54,772 bases of DNA from Spirochaetota bacterium (GTDB lineage: Bacteria > Spirochaetota > Spirochaetia > JABEVK01): NCBI GenBank assembly GCA_020049045.1, contig JAIFLN010000047.1:1-54772 (forward strand), written 5' to 3'. A program made the position numbers and the translations under genes. This document shows positions 23,982 to 31,898 of the stretch, in pieces. The notes under the pieces were generated by a model. That model was not told the origin of the DNA and did not search any database. It was given only the letters and a program-made list of their open reading frames with translations. The number at the start of each line of letters is the position of its first letter. Position 1 is the stretch's first letter.

Positions 23982-26091
23982 GGTACCTCAAGGCCTCATC
24001 GAGCATTTTTCGTGATACGGGAATGGATTTCAAGTCGGGGCCTACCGCCTGACGGATGGCTGAAAGGAGGGCTGGAGCCACAAGGTTGGCACCCAATGAC
24101 CCCAATCCCCGGGGGGCTGTTTCCTTGGGTCCTTCAAAAAACTGAATGTCGAGGGGAGGTAACTCACGGGGACCCGGCAACCGGTAACGTAGAAAACTCT
24201 GATGGCTGATGGTCAGGTTTTCCCACTGGATGCTTTCCGTGATGGCCCAGCCGACAGCCATCTGCACACCCTCGGTCACGGCGTTCCGAGCCGAGGCCTC
24301 ATCGATGCGAGGCCCCGCGTCAATCAGCAGGCTGATTTTGCGGATGCGTATCTCGGCCAGCAAAGGGATCAATTCGACTTCGGCAACGGCAGCCCCCCAG
24401 CTGAAGGTTAGAAAGGGCTTGCCCGAAAAATCATCGCTGTCCCATGCCGGACCCTTGTTTCTCCGGTAGACCTTTCTCACGGTGATCGGAAGGGGCTGGC
24501 GGAACCGTTTCTGAGCTATCCCTTCACAGGTTTGAAGCAGCAGCCTGGGTACAATTTCAAAAGCACGGGAAGAAATAGAAGGACCTCCTGCAGGATGGTC
24601 ACCGGTAAAAACAGGGCAGATCCGAACATCGGTCACGGGTATTTGGAGCACTGCCGCCGCACTTTCTTTCCAAAGCTGCACCAGCCGGTTGTTCGCGGTA
24701 ACAATGGGAATATAGAGGGAGAGTCTGCCGTCTTGTTCAAGGCGGGCTTCCACGTTGACGGGGTTGGTACCCCCCGCCAAAAAGCCGTTTCCCTGAAAAC
24801 CTGCTGCCAGGCCAATCCCTCGAAGCGGCAACGCTTCTTCTTGAAACCTTTCCAGACGTTCCTGCATTAGTTCGTAGGCGGCGTATTTGCGGCTGAAATC
24901 CGAAGAACGGGCCAATTGGGGAATCAGCATTTTCAGTGGACTGTCTGCACGCAACGGAACCCCTGAGAACGAGCTGCATTCCTTGGTCAGTGTCTGCTCT
25001 GTCCTCCATTGTGCCGGATCCTGCCCCAGAGCACGGCACAGATCGTGAACATGACTTTCGATGGCAAACAGTCCCAAACCTTCCCCAAGCCCCCCCACCG
25101 GTCCCCGGGGCGGCGTGTGGGAGGCCTCGGCGTGGGCATTGACCACAAAGTGGCCCAGTTTGTAAGGAGCGAGGATACCAACAACAGTCCGGTCCAGCAT
25201 TTCATCATCGAGAACCCCGTAGGCACCGGTCTGCACAACCACGTCCGCCATCAGGCTGAGAATTCGACCATCTGGTGCCAAGGTGGTTCTCAAGAGGGTG
25301 CGAGCTTCGGGACGTTTGGGGGAGAAAAGGAATTCTTCCTCCTTGGTCAGTTTCATGGAGACGGGTTTTCCAGAGGCCTGAGACAGCAATGCCGCATGAA
25401 CTGCCAAAAGGGAAGGGTACCAGACTTGGCTGTTGGCGGTTCCGGACGAAACAGTCCCCAAAACCTTCACTTCGTTAGGATCGCGATCTAGCGCTCTTGC
25501 CACACTGCCGACCACATGCGCGGGCCATTGGGTCTTTAAACGCACGCCCACGACCTGAGGGGTCACTTGAACCATGATTTCCACAGGATCAAGGTGGCCA
25601 TGATCCTGGGGTCCCGAGGAGTAAACCCCTTCGACTTCCATGGTCCCCGCCACCCCCATCAAAGCTTGGGTTTTATCACCCCCAATGACCTTCTTGCGTT
25701 TCAGATGAGGGCTGTCCTCGACGAACTCATCGAGACTGAGGTTCTTGGTGACGAACCTCACCTGACTGGCAAACCAGCGGACTTCATCCTCATCGGGTCC
25801 TGCCACCAGGGCGAGGGGCTCCCCGACATACTGTACGACCTCGTCTCCCAGCACGGGAAAACGACTTCGCAAAACCTGGAACATGGGATTGCCGGGAATG
25901 TCGTGGGGTAGAACCATGGTCCAGCCTTCCGGGAGCGGTGGATGAACCACTCCGACGATTCTGGCATGGGGAACCTCAGAACGGATTGTGACACCAGCCA
26001 GCAACAGCGGCAATGAGGGGTGAAACAGTTCTTTTTCGGGGGAAAAGTGCGGGTCTTCGGCGGCACTCTTTTTCTTGGCCCTCGCCATCAA
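23953..26091 (-). CDS. Divergent molybdopterin-binding-like large subunit (xanthine dehydrogenase family) with degraded active-site motifs
   Basis: Overall layout follows the CoxL/XdhA family: VVQYVGEPLALVAGPD (about 85-100) in the a/b hammerhead domain, SSGPQDHGHLDP (158-169), a TQWP element (187-190), GKPVSMKLTKEEEFL, and RGPVGGLGEGLGLFAIE (329-345). The cofactor-binding glycine loop GGGFGGK is replaced by VSSGTANSQVW (214-224) and the GQG-x2-T loop by TANNRLVQ (465-472). The catalytic Glu of the final GxGE motif is Ser in RGLGSLG (661-667). At 712 residues it is slightly short. The Fe-S and FAD partners look intact, so a complex may form, but normal Mo-cofactor catalysis is doubtful. Confidence 0.8.
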   Translation of the reverse strand: MMARAKKKSAAEDPHFSPEKELFHPSLPLLLAGVTIRSEVPHARIVGVVHPPLPEGWTMVLPHDIPGNPMFQVLRSRFPVLGDEVVQYVGEPLALVAGPDEDEVRWFASQVRFVTKNLSLDEFVEDSPHLKRKKVIGGDKTQALMGVAGTMEVEGVYSSGPQDHGHLDPVEIMVQVTPQVVGVRLKTQWPAHVVGSVARALDRDPNEVKVLGTVSSGTANSQVWYPSLLAVHAALLSQASGKPVSMKLTKEEEFLFSPKRPEARTLLRTTLAPDGRILSLMADVVVQTGAYGVLDDEMLDRTVVGILAPYKLGHFVVNAHAEASHTPPRGPVGGLGEGLGLFAIESHVHDLCRALGQDPAQWRTEQTLTKECSSFSGVPLRADSPLKMLIPQLARSSDFSRKYAAYELMQERLERFQEEALPLRGIGLAAGFQGNGFLAGGTNPVNVEARLEQDGRLSLYIPIVTANNRLVQLWKESAAAVLQIPVTDVRICPVFTGDHPAGGPSISSRAFEIVPRLLLQTCEGIAQKRFRQPLPITVRKVYRRNKGPAWDSDDFSGKPFLTFSWGAAVAEVELIPLLAEIRIRKISLLIDAGPRIDEASARNAVTEGVQMAVGWAITESIQWENLTISHQSFLRYRLPGPRELPPLDIQFFEGPKETAPRGLGSLGANLVAPALLSAIRQAVGPDLKSIPVSRKMLDEALRYHEASFDSER

Positions 26092-27248
26092 GGCCTACCT
26101 AGCAGGGCGCGAAAACGGCGGCATACTTCATCCACCTGATCAATGGTCAGTGCCGGGTACAGCGGCAGAGAAAGCGTCCGGGAATAACGGGTTTCTGCCA
26201 TTGGAAAATCGGCGTTCGAAAGGTTGTACCGTTCCTTCCAGTAGGGCATGCGGTGCAAAGGAATGTAGTGGACCGATATCCCAACACCTGCGGCACTCAG
26301 TTCACTGGCGAACGTGTTGCGATCGCTCTTTGAAGGGAGCAGAACGCTGAAAAGGTGCCAGGCGTGGTCATCAATCCAAGCCGGTAGTACCAAATCCTGC
26401 AACCCTGCCAAACGGTCAAGATAACGCTGTACCAACGCTTGCCGATCACGCCAGAACCCCTGTGCCCTGGTCAGTTGAACCCGACCGATCGCTGAAGCGA
26501 TATCCGTCATATTGTATTTGTAGCCCGGAGCCACCACCGCATATTCCCAGCTGGCCGCCTTGCTGGTATACCGGGCAAAGGCATCCCGGTCGATACCATG
26601 AAGCCGCATCACCTTCATCCGCCGGGCAAGGGCTTCGCTCTTTGTGACAATCATACCGCCTTCGCCGGTGGTCATATTCTTGTTGGCATAGAACGAATAC
26701 ACCCCTATGTCGCCCAGGGCACCGTAATACCCCCGCGGTCCAGCCGTAGGAAACACGTGGGCTGCGTCTTCGACAATTTTAAAGCCAAACCTCTCACGCA
26801 AGGCGGAAAGCCTGTCCCAGTCAACAGGTTCACCAGCCAGGTGAACCGGCAGAACGACTTTGACCTTCCTGGAAGACAAAACCTCTTCCAGGCGGTCCAA
26901 GTCCAGGTTGGGACTGTTCGGCTGGCAATCGATAAAGACCAGATCGGCACCTAAATACCGCACTACCTCGGCGGTGGCTGTGAAAGTGTAGTCGGGCACT
27001 GCACAGAGGTCTCCGGGACCGACACCCAAGGCTTCGAGGGCCAAATGCAGTCCTGCGGTGGCGCTGTTGACCGCCAAGGCAAAGGGCATATTGACGTAAG
27101 CACCGAATTCAGACTCAAAGGCTTGGGTGACCTTTCCCGTGGTCAGCCAGCCGGAACGAAGCACTTCCAGGACAGCTTGTTCCTCTGCCTCACCCAAAAC
27201 CGGCCGTGAAAAAGGGATGAATTCGACAGGATCAATAGGCTGGTTCAT
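26088..27248 (-). CDS. DegT/DnrJ/EryC1/StrS-family sugar aminotransferase
   Basis: PLP enzyme that transfers an amino group to a keto-sugar nucleotide. The start at 27248 gives the usual opening (IPFSRPVLGEAEEQAVLEVL); upstream in-frame codons lie within the dehydratase gene. The 386-residue product has the PLP lysine in YANKNMTTGEGG, the phosphate-binding region FALAVNSATAGLHLAL and EDAAHVFPT. It overlaps the upstream dehydratase by 17 bases and the downstream large subunit by 4. With the dehydratase it would make a 4-amino-4,6-dideoxy sugar nucleotide. Confidence 0.92.
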   Translation of the reverse strand: MNQPIDPVEFIPFSRPVLGEAEEQAVLEVLRSGWLTTGKVTQAFESEFGAYVNMPFALAVNSATAGLHLALEALGVGPGDLCAVPDYTFTATAEVVRYLGADLVFIDCQPNSPNLDLDRLEEVLSSRKVKVVLPVHLAGEPVDWDRLSALRERFGFKIVEDAAHVFPTAGPRGYYGALGDIGVYSFYANKNMTTGEGGMIVTKSEALARRMKVMRLHGIDRDAFARYTSKAASWEYAVVAPGYKYNMTDIASAIGRVQLTRAQGFWRDRQALVQRYLDRLAGLQDLVLPAWIDDHAWHLFSVLLPSKSDRNTFASELSAAGVGISVHYIPLHRMPYWKERYNLSNADFPMAETRYSRTLSLPLYPALTIDQVDEVCRRFRALLGRP

Positions 27249-28704
27249 CTTTGTCCTCGAGAGTGGGGCACCAGGCGCGCAAGACTGTACGCAGGTGCTG
27301 GCGGTTGCGGTAGCGGGTGGGTTGCTCTGTATCAAAGAAACACACAGGCCACAGCAGCTTCAAGAATGGTCGTATGTCGCGTGCCGGGCTCGGCCTAACC
27401 ACGCGGTTGAGCCGCGTATACGCCGTAGGAATCGGGTCTTCATCGGGAGCCCAAAGGCGCTCCTCGAGTTTTTCTCCCAAACGCAACCCAATGTATTGGA
27501 AAGCAATGTCTGTGTGGGGTTCCTTGCCATGAAAGCGGATAATCTGACTGGCCAGGTCTTCGATAAGGATGGGCTCGCCCATATCGAGCAGGTATAACTG
27601 TCCTCCGGCACCAACGCCCCCTGCTTGAAGCACAAGGGTCACGGCTTCGGGAATTGTCATGAAAAAGCGGCTCATCCTTTTGTCGGTGATGGTCACCGGT
27701 CCACCTGCAAGAATTTGCTCACGGAACAGAGGGATGATGCTCCCCCTTGAGCCCAAGACATTGCCAAAGCGGACGACAAGGAATCTGGCAGTCCCCGCCC
27801 GGGCGTTGGCAGCCAGAACAAGGTCTTCTCCGATGCGTTTGGTGGCTCCGTAAATGGAATTGGGTTCCACCGCCTTGTCGGTGCTGATGAAAACAAACCG
27901 GCTGACACCCGCCGCCAGGGCTGCTTCCACCAAATGATGTGTGCCGAAGACATTGTTGGTGACTGCCTCGACCGGGTTGGTTTCGGCCAGCGGCACGTGT
28001 TTGTGTGCGGCGGTGTGGAAGATCACATCAAGCTTCATACGAGATAACAGAAACTCCAGGTGATTGGCGTCTTTCAAATCTCCGATGACGGGAACAATGG
28101 TGGAACCTTCCCCGACACCGCCTGCCTGAAGCTGACGCAATTCCTTATCGATCTGATAGATGCTGTTTTCACCATGGCCATACAGATACAGCCGTTCCGC
28201 TCCACCGGAAAGAAGTTGCCGGGCAAGTTCGCTCCCGATGCTTCCTCCTGCTCCCGTGATCAGCACTCGCTTTCCCCGTAAGTACCTGAGGCTCTCCTTG
28301 AGGCTGATCTGCACAGGGTTGCGGCCCAACAGGTCCTGAGGGTCGATTTCACGGGTCAAAACAAGGTGAGCCTCACCGTCAACAATTTGACTGATGGCGG
28401 GAAGAATTTGAATGCGTGGAATACCGGCTTCTACCAGGGTCTTCCAAATAGCCCTCAGCTGCTTTTTTGTCGCACTGGGTATGGCGATAAAGGCCTCATC
28501 GATCCCTGCTGCGCTTTGGGCCTGCAAGGCAATGGGACCCTGAACCGGCAAACCTTCGATGATGGTTCCGATCTTGGTCGGGTCATCATCCCAGAACGCC
28601 GCCAGCTTTCGGTCGGGCATTTTTTGCAGAATCTCTCGGGCCAGAGCCATTCCGGCAAAGCCTGCCCCGAGTATGACTGTTGTCCGGATTTTTGGTTGAA
28701 TCAT
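27232..28704 (-). CDS. Soluble NDP-sugar 4,6-dehydratase (CapD/WbpM-like, no membrane domain)
   Basis: The 490-residue protein has an N-terminal Rossmann regulatory domain (GAGFAG at 13-18, WDDDPTKIG) and a C-terminal short-chain dehydrogenase domain with NAD motif GAGGSIG (151-157). The family usually has four N-terminal membrane helices, which are absent here. The catalytic stretch is STDKA (274-278) then YGATK (285-289): a classic Tyr-x3-Lys, whereas WbpM/CapD proteins commonly have Met in place of the Tyr. It starts with a 4-base overlap with the NusG paralogue and feeds the DegT aminotransferase. Confidence 0.88.
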   Translation of the reverse strand: MIQPKIRTTVILGAGFAGMALAREILQKMPDRKLAAFWDDDPTKIGTIIEGLPVQGPIALQAQSAAGIDEAFIAIPSATKKQLRAIWKTLVEAGIPRIQILPAISQIVDGEAHLVLTREIDPQDLLGRNPVQISLKESLRYLRGKRVLITGAGGSIGSELARQLLSGGAERLYLYGHGENSIYQIDKELRQLQAGGVGEGSTIVPVIGDLKDANHLEFLLSRMKLDVIFHTAAHKHVPLAETNPVEAVTNNVFGTHHLVEAALAAGVSRFVFISTDKAVEPNSIYGATKRIGEDLVLAANARAGTARFLVVRFGNVLGSRGSIIPLFREQILAGGPVTITDKRMSRFFMTIPEAVTLVLQAGGVGAGGQLYLLDMGEPILIEDLASQIIRFHGKEPHTDIAFQYIGLRLGEKLEERLWAPDEDPIPTAYTRLNRVVRPSPARDIRPFLKLLWPVCFFDTEQPTRYRNRQHLRTVLRAWCPTLEDKDEPAY

Positions 28705-29243
28705 GGTGCAACCTCGGCTGCCGGCAAGGAAATTTCGGCCATCAGCTCGAAACCAAGGGTCATCGTGAACGTTCCATGATCAAAATCCAGCCGGATTTTG
28801 GCCCGCCGTTTGCGTTTGTCCACATGGATGATGTTCCCCTCCATTCCCTCCATGGGACCGGAAAAAACACGGATGCGCTGGTTTTCATCAAACATGACCT
28901 TGCTGGTGGGAGTGACTTCGCCAAACTTCAGGAAATGCCTCAGAAGTTCAAGATCCTTACCCTTCACTTCGGAAATTTCATCCCCGGATTTTACAAAGTG
29001 GTGAAACTTCGGAAGGTGGCGGATCCGGCTGTAAAGGTCGGAATCCAGCGGCTCTTCAGAGCGAAGAAAAACGTAACCGGGGAACAGCGGCACCTCTACC
29101 ATGGAACGTTTCCCTTTCTTGAGATGCTCCATTTTGCGCCGCGGAAAGACAACGGCCACACCTTCATCGGCAATCAGGCGTCCGCTGAGTTTCTGGAAGA
29201 CCTCTTCTTGACGTGGGGCAACCCGGATCACGTAATAGGACAC
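28701..29243 (-). CDS. Specialised NusG paralogue (RfaH/LoaP-like antiterminator)
   Basis: The 180-residue protein has a NusG N-terminal domain (YYVIRVAPRQEEVFQKL, then VEVPLFPGYVFLRSE) and a C-terminal KOW domain (RIRVFSGPMEGMEGNIIHVD). The PLFPGYVF element is the RNA-polymerase-contacting part of NusG. It heads a seven-gene operon with sugar genes, like RfaH, UpxY and LoaP paralogues that promote processive transcription of surface polysaccharide operons. The start is GTG with no ribosome site; an in-frame stop lies shortly upstream. A general nusG is not expected in this setting, so I call it a paralogue by context. Confidence 0.85.
   Translation of the reverse strand: MSYYVIRVAPRQEEVFQKLSGRLIADEGVAVVFPRRKMEHLKKGKRSMVEVPLFPGYVFLRSEEPLDSDLYSRIRHLPKFHHFVKSGDEISEVKGKDLELLRHFLKFGEVTPTSKVMFDENQRIRVFSGPMEGMEGNIIHVDKRKRRAKIRLDFDHGTFTMTLGFELMAEISLPAAEVAP
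29208..29236 (+). promoter_or_regulatory. Weak candidate promoter for the secreted hypothetical gene
   Basis: TTGACG, a 17-base spacer and CGTAAT lie inside the 5' end of the NusG paralogue on the opposite strand. This would place the transcription start near 29243 and a leader of about 55 bases ahead of the gene at 29297. Confidence 0.35.
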
Positions 29244-29249
29244 GAAGGT

Positions 29250-29278
29250 AGTTTAGCACAAAAGGAAACGCGCCGAAA
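29250..29278 (-). promoter_or_regulatory. Candidate leaderless promoter of the NusG-headed operon
   Basis: On the minus strand TAAACT ends 6 bases before the GTG start and no ribosome site is present. The -35 at 17 bases (TTTCGG) is poor, so the promoter may need an activator. Confidence 0.4.
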
Positions 29279-29296
29279 AGGGAAATGGAGGACAAG

Positions 29297-29764
29297 ATGA
29301 AAAGACTGGCAACATTGACCCTCATGATCTTGTTGGGCACTTTCGCCCATGCTGAAACGATTTTGATCTGCCATGCCCAATCCGTCCCGGTTTCGCTGGA
29401 CTCGACGTTCCGCAGTCCCCTGGCTTCGGCCCTGGTCGACCGGGTTTTCGATTATTTCTTCGACAAAGGCGACATTGCCTTTGACACCGCTTTTTCACTC
29501 GCTGACGGGGTTCCTTCCTCCACGTGGCTAGGGGCCCTTTCCGGACGATACGGTGCCGATAAGGTTGTCTATGTTCAGGTGATCTGGAAGCAAGGGGAGG
29601 CGCAAATGGCCGTCCTCGACCGGGTCGATTATCAGGTAGTCGGTCCCCGTGGCAGTGTTCTTCGGGAAGGTTCCTTCAGCCTGGAACTTACCTCACCTTC
29701 CAAGGAAGAGGGAAAACAGGTCAAAGCCATTGGCGATCGGGTGGTAGCGGGCCTCTCTTCGTAG
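29297..29764 (+). CDS. Hypothetical secreted protein
   Basis: The start at 29297 follows a good ribosome site (GGAGGA) and opens a signal peptide (MKRLATLTLMILLGTFAHA). The 155-residue product has one predicted alpha/beta domain with WLGALSGRYGADKVVYVQVI and ends AIGDRVVAGLSS. This resembles small periplasmic proteins that compute a value from a set of factors (a CsgG/TolB-N-like fold is possible but unproven). No family is recognised. The HD-GYP gene follows after 44 bases with its own promoter. Confidence 0.7.
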   Translation: MKRLATLTLMILLGTFAHAETILICHAQSVPVSLDSTFRSPLASALVDRVFDYFFDKGDIAFDTAFSLADGVPSSTWLGALSGRYGADKVVYVQVIWKQGEAQMAVLDRVDYQVVGPRGSVLREGSFSLELTSPSKEEGKQVKAIGDRVVAGLSS

Positions 29765-29773
29765 AAAGACGCC

Positions 29774-29802
29774 TTGAAACCCAAGCCCTGAGACGCTATC
29801 CT
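29774..29802 (+). promoter_or_regulatory. Promoter of the HD-GYP-like gene, predicted leaderless
   Basis: TTGAAA, a 17-base spacer and TATCCT end 6 bases before the GTG start at 29809. The bases between (GGTGAC) are not a convincing ribosome site. Confidence 0.6.
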
Positions 29803-29808
29803 GGTGAC

Positions 29809-31158
29809 GTGAAGTCCATTCAACCAGCATTGACGGGTCAAGGCAACCTCCTTCCGGTTACAGGCAACTATGTGCTCGAAAACCTGGAAGTCCTTGAGGG
29901 AAATTCGGTCAAGCTGTACCGGGTGCTCAAGGATTCCCAGGGAGCCTTCAAGGCAGACCCTGTCACCCCTTCCTCCGCCAAGGTGTTATCTGCTGAAGAA
30001 CGGGGTAAAAAACTCTTTCTCATCGACAAAGACTGGAAATCGAAGCTTTTTATGGCCCAAGCATCCTTCGATGCCCTGCTGGAACCCCTGCTTGCCCAAA
30101 GCCCCCAGGAACGGAACGAAGCGGTTCACGATTTGAAGACCATGCTGGCGGATCTCAAGAACCAGGAGACCGAGCCCCTCGTGAAAGCACAAGCCATTAT
30201 GGATTCTGTGTCACGGACGTTTCTTCTGAACAAAGCCTCGCTGAAACTCAAACCCCAGGAAGTCACCGTCCATGAAAAGACTATGGCTCGGGAAACCGAA
30301 GCCATTGTCAGCTCGGCGCTCGAGATGGCCGACGACCCGACCCTTGTCACCGGGCTTTTCGCAGCTTTCCAGGATCTCTCCAACGGACAGACCGTCAATC
30401 ACGTTATGAGAGTTTTCGCCTCTTTTACCGGCTTCCTACGGCACTACAACAGCCTCCATCAGCACCGGTTGTCCCAAACTCTCCGCAAGGTGTTTCCTGC
30501 CGTTTATCTGGAATCTTACCGGCGATTGTTTCCCAACTTACACGCCCGATGGATGATCAGCGATCACCTGCTTCAGTTTCCTGCCATGGGCTTTCTGCAG
30601 ATGCGGGAATACGCCCTGGGAGCTCTGCTCCACGATATCGGCAAAATGGGTAATCTCGACTATTTCGAAAGCGACTCGGCCTATGATGCCCAGCAGATCC
30701 GTCAGCATGTTTTTTTGAGCTCCGGTTTGATTCTGATGAATTACGGCAGTGAACATGGTCCTGCGCGGCTGCTGGCAGGTGACCATCACAATGCCCTTGG
30801 GCATCCTTCAGGGTACGGAGTCAGCCGGTTGGACAAAGAGCGGACGCAACGTCCGCAGGTGGAGACGGTTCGATGCCTGGCCAGCGATCCTGACGGCTTT
30901 GCCACCGGCGAGGCCCTTGGGTATCTGCCCTCGGAAATGTTGGCTGTTGTCGACATCTATGATGCAATGATTGACACCAGCAGAACTTACAAGAAGGCGA
31001 TGAGTCCGACCGAAGCCGTCGCATTTCTGGAAGATACCATGGTGGCTTCCAACAAACTTGATCCTGTTCTCGTTGACCTCTACATCGACTTTTTGCGAAA
31101 ACAAGGCGTGGAGCTTCCCGACAACAGGGGTTTTGACTATAAAACCGGTGGCCTCTAG
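29809..31158 (+). CDS. Divergent HD-GYP domain protein (possible cyclic dinucleotide phosphodiesterase)
   Basis: The C-terminal half (about 190-435) is an HD-GYP-like phosphohydrolase domain. It has LLHDIGK with the HD pair at 275-276, AGDHHNALGHPSGYG (323-337) in place of the HHE...GYP segment, and the late VDIYDAMIDTSRTYKKAMSP motif (381-400). The signature ends GYG instead of GYP. The N-terminal about 190 residues have no recognised domain but contain long helices; the N-terminal part of HD-GYP proteins often senses or anchors. A role in c-di-GMP or cGAMP breakdown is likely but needs assay. There is no signal peptide. Confidence 0.82.
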   Translation: MKSIQPALTGQGNLLPVTGNYVLENLEVLEGNSVKLYRVLKDSQGAFKADPVTPSSAKVLSAEERGKKLFLIDKDWKSKLFMAQASFDALLEPLLAQSPQERNEAVHDLKTMLADLKNQETEPLVKAQAIMDSVSRTFLLNKASLKLKPQEVTVHEKTMARETEAIVSSALEMADDPTLVTGLFAAFQDLSNGQTVNHVMRVFASFTGFLRHYNSLHQHRLSQTLRKVFPAVYLESYRRLFPNLHARWMISDHLLQFPAMGFLQMREYALGALLHDIGKMGNLDYFESDSAYDAQQIRQHVFLSSGLILMNYGSEHGPARLLAGDHHNALGHPSGYGVSRLDKERTQRPQVETVRCLASDPDGFATGEALGYLPSEMLAVVDIYDAMIDTSRTYKKAMSPTEAVAFLEDTMVASNKLDPVLVDLYIDFLRKQGVELPDNRGFDYKTGGL

Positions 31159-31165
31159 GAGTCTG

Positions 31166-31753
31166 CTAGGACAACTTGGCGGCGACCCCGGTAATCCATT
31201 GATGACGGGCTTCGTAGGTGGAGCTGTAAGTGTCATAGAAGGTGTGGACCTGTGCGTCTGAAATTCCGCAGTAGCCAAACACATTGCGCTTCCAGATCAA
31301 GGCTGAAGGATCCTCTTCCTTGGCGGGGCGGGGGTAGTCGGTTGTAGTAAAAACAAAGGCTCTTTTGCCCTCGAGCAACGCCGTTTTCTTCTTGGACAGG
31401 AATTCGTACCCTTCGAACTCGTAGGCAACGCCGGGGCGGAAAACCCGGTCAATAAAGCCCTTCAAGAGGGCGGGAGGACCTCCCCACCAGTCAGGATGGA
31501 CAAAAACATACACTTCCGCAGCCTTGATCAGGGCGTTATACCGCTGTGTGGTTTCATCAAATGTAAATTTGCGCGGCAGCTCATCAGCGGGAAGAACAGG
31601 ATTGAAGTCTTCTTGATAGAGATCAATGAAGTCGACCATGTGTGTTGCTCCCAAGGCTTTCGCGGCAGCCTCGGCCACGGCTTGGTTGAACCCCGAACGG
31701 TTGGGATGACAAAGGACCACCAGGGCCCGGGGCAGGTTGTCTTGGTTAGGCAT
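31166..31753 (-). CDS. Flavodoxin-fold NAD(P)H:quinone oxidoreductase (KefF/MdaB/WrbA-like)
   Basis: The start at 31753 gives MPNQDNLPRALVVLCHPNRSG, where HPNRSG is the FMN phosphate-binding loop of the NAD(P)H dehydrogenase (quinone)/flavodoxin-like-2 family. FVHPDWWGGPPALLKGFIDR is the second signature and VFTTTDYPRP the flavin-ring contact. The 195-residue length is typical. It probably reduces quinones or protects against oxidants. It is transcribed away from the SUF operon and shares the control region containing a palindrome. Its -10 ends 7 bases before the ATG, with no ribosome site. Confidence 0.86.
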   Translation of the reverse strand: MPNQDNLPRALVVLCHPNRSGFNQAVAEAAAKALGATHMVDFIDLYQEDFNPVLPADELPRKFTFDETTQRYNALIKAAEVYVFVHPDWWGGPPALLKGFIDRVFRPGVAYEFEGYEFLSKKKTALLEGKRAFVFTTTDYPRPAKEEDPSALIWKRNVFGYCGISDAQVHTFYDTYSSTYEARHQWITGVAAKLS

Positions 31754-31760
31754 GAAAAAG

Positions 31761-31789
31761 AAGGTATCATTTCCGACTGAGGGAATCAA
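31761..31789 (-). promoter_or_regulatory. Promoter of the quinone reductase gene, predicted leaderless
   Basis: On the minus strand TTGATT, a 17-base spacer and TACCTT end 7 bases before the ATG at 31753. No ribosome site is present. Confidence 0.55.
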
Positions 31790-31802
31790 GAAAGGAGTGG
31801 GT

Positions 31803-31828
31803 AAATGATCGCTAACCCTTGATCATTT
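31803..31828. promoter_or_regulatory. Palindromic operator candidate AAATGATC-N10-GATCATTT
   Basis: Perfect 8-bp arms separated by 10 bases lie in the divergent region between the quinone reductase and SUF genes. The right arm overlaps the SUF -35 hexamer (31819-31824), a position suited to repression. It does not match the IscR, SufR or Fur consensus that I know. Confidence 0.55.
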
Positions 31829-31847
31829 CTCGGATTTCCCCTATTTT
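31819..31847 (+). promoter_or_regulatory. SUF operon promoter
   Basis: TTGATC, a 17-base spacer and TATTTT predict a start near 31854 and a leader of about 45 bases ending in the ribosome site AAAGGAGGG before the GTG of the DUF59 gene. Confidence 0.65.
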
Positions 31848-31898
31848 AAGAGAGGGTGAATACATGACTATGGTTGTCAGGTATTCAAAGGAGGGTCC

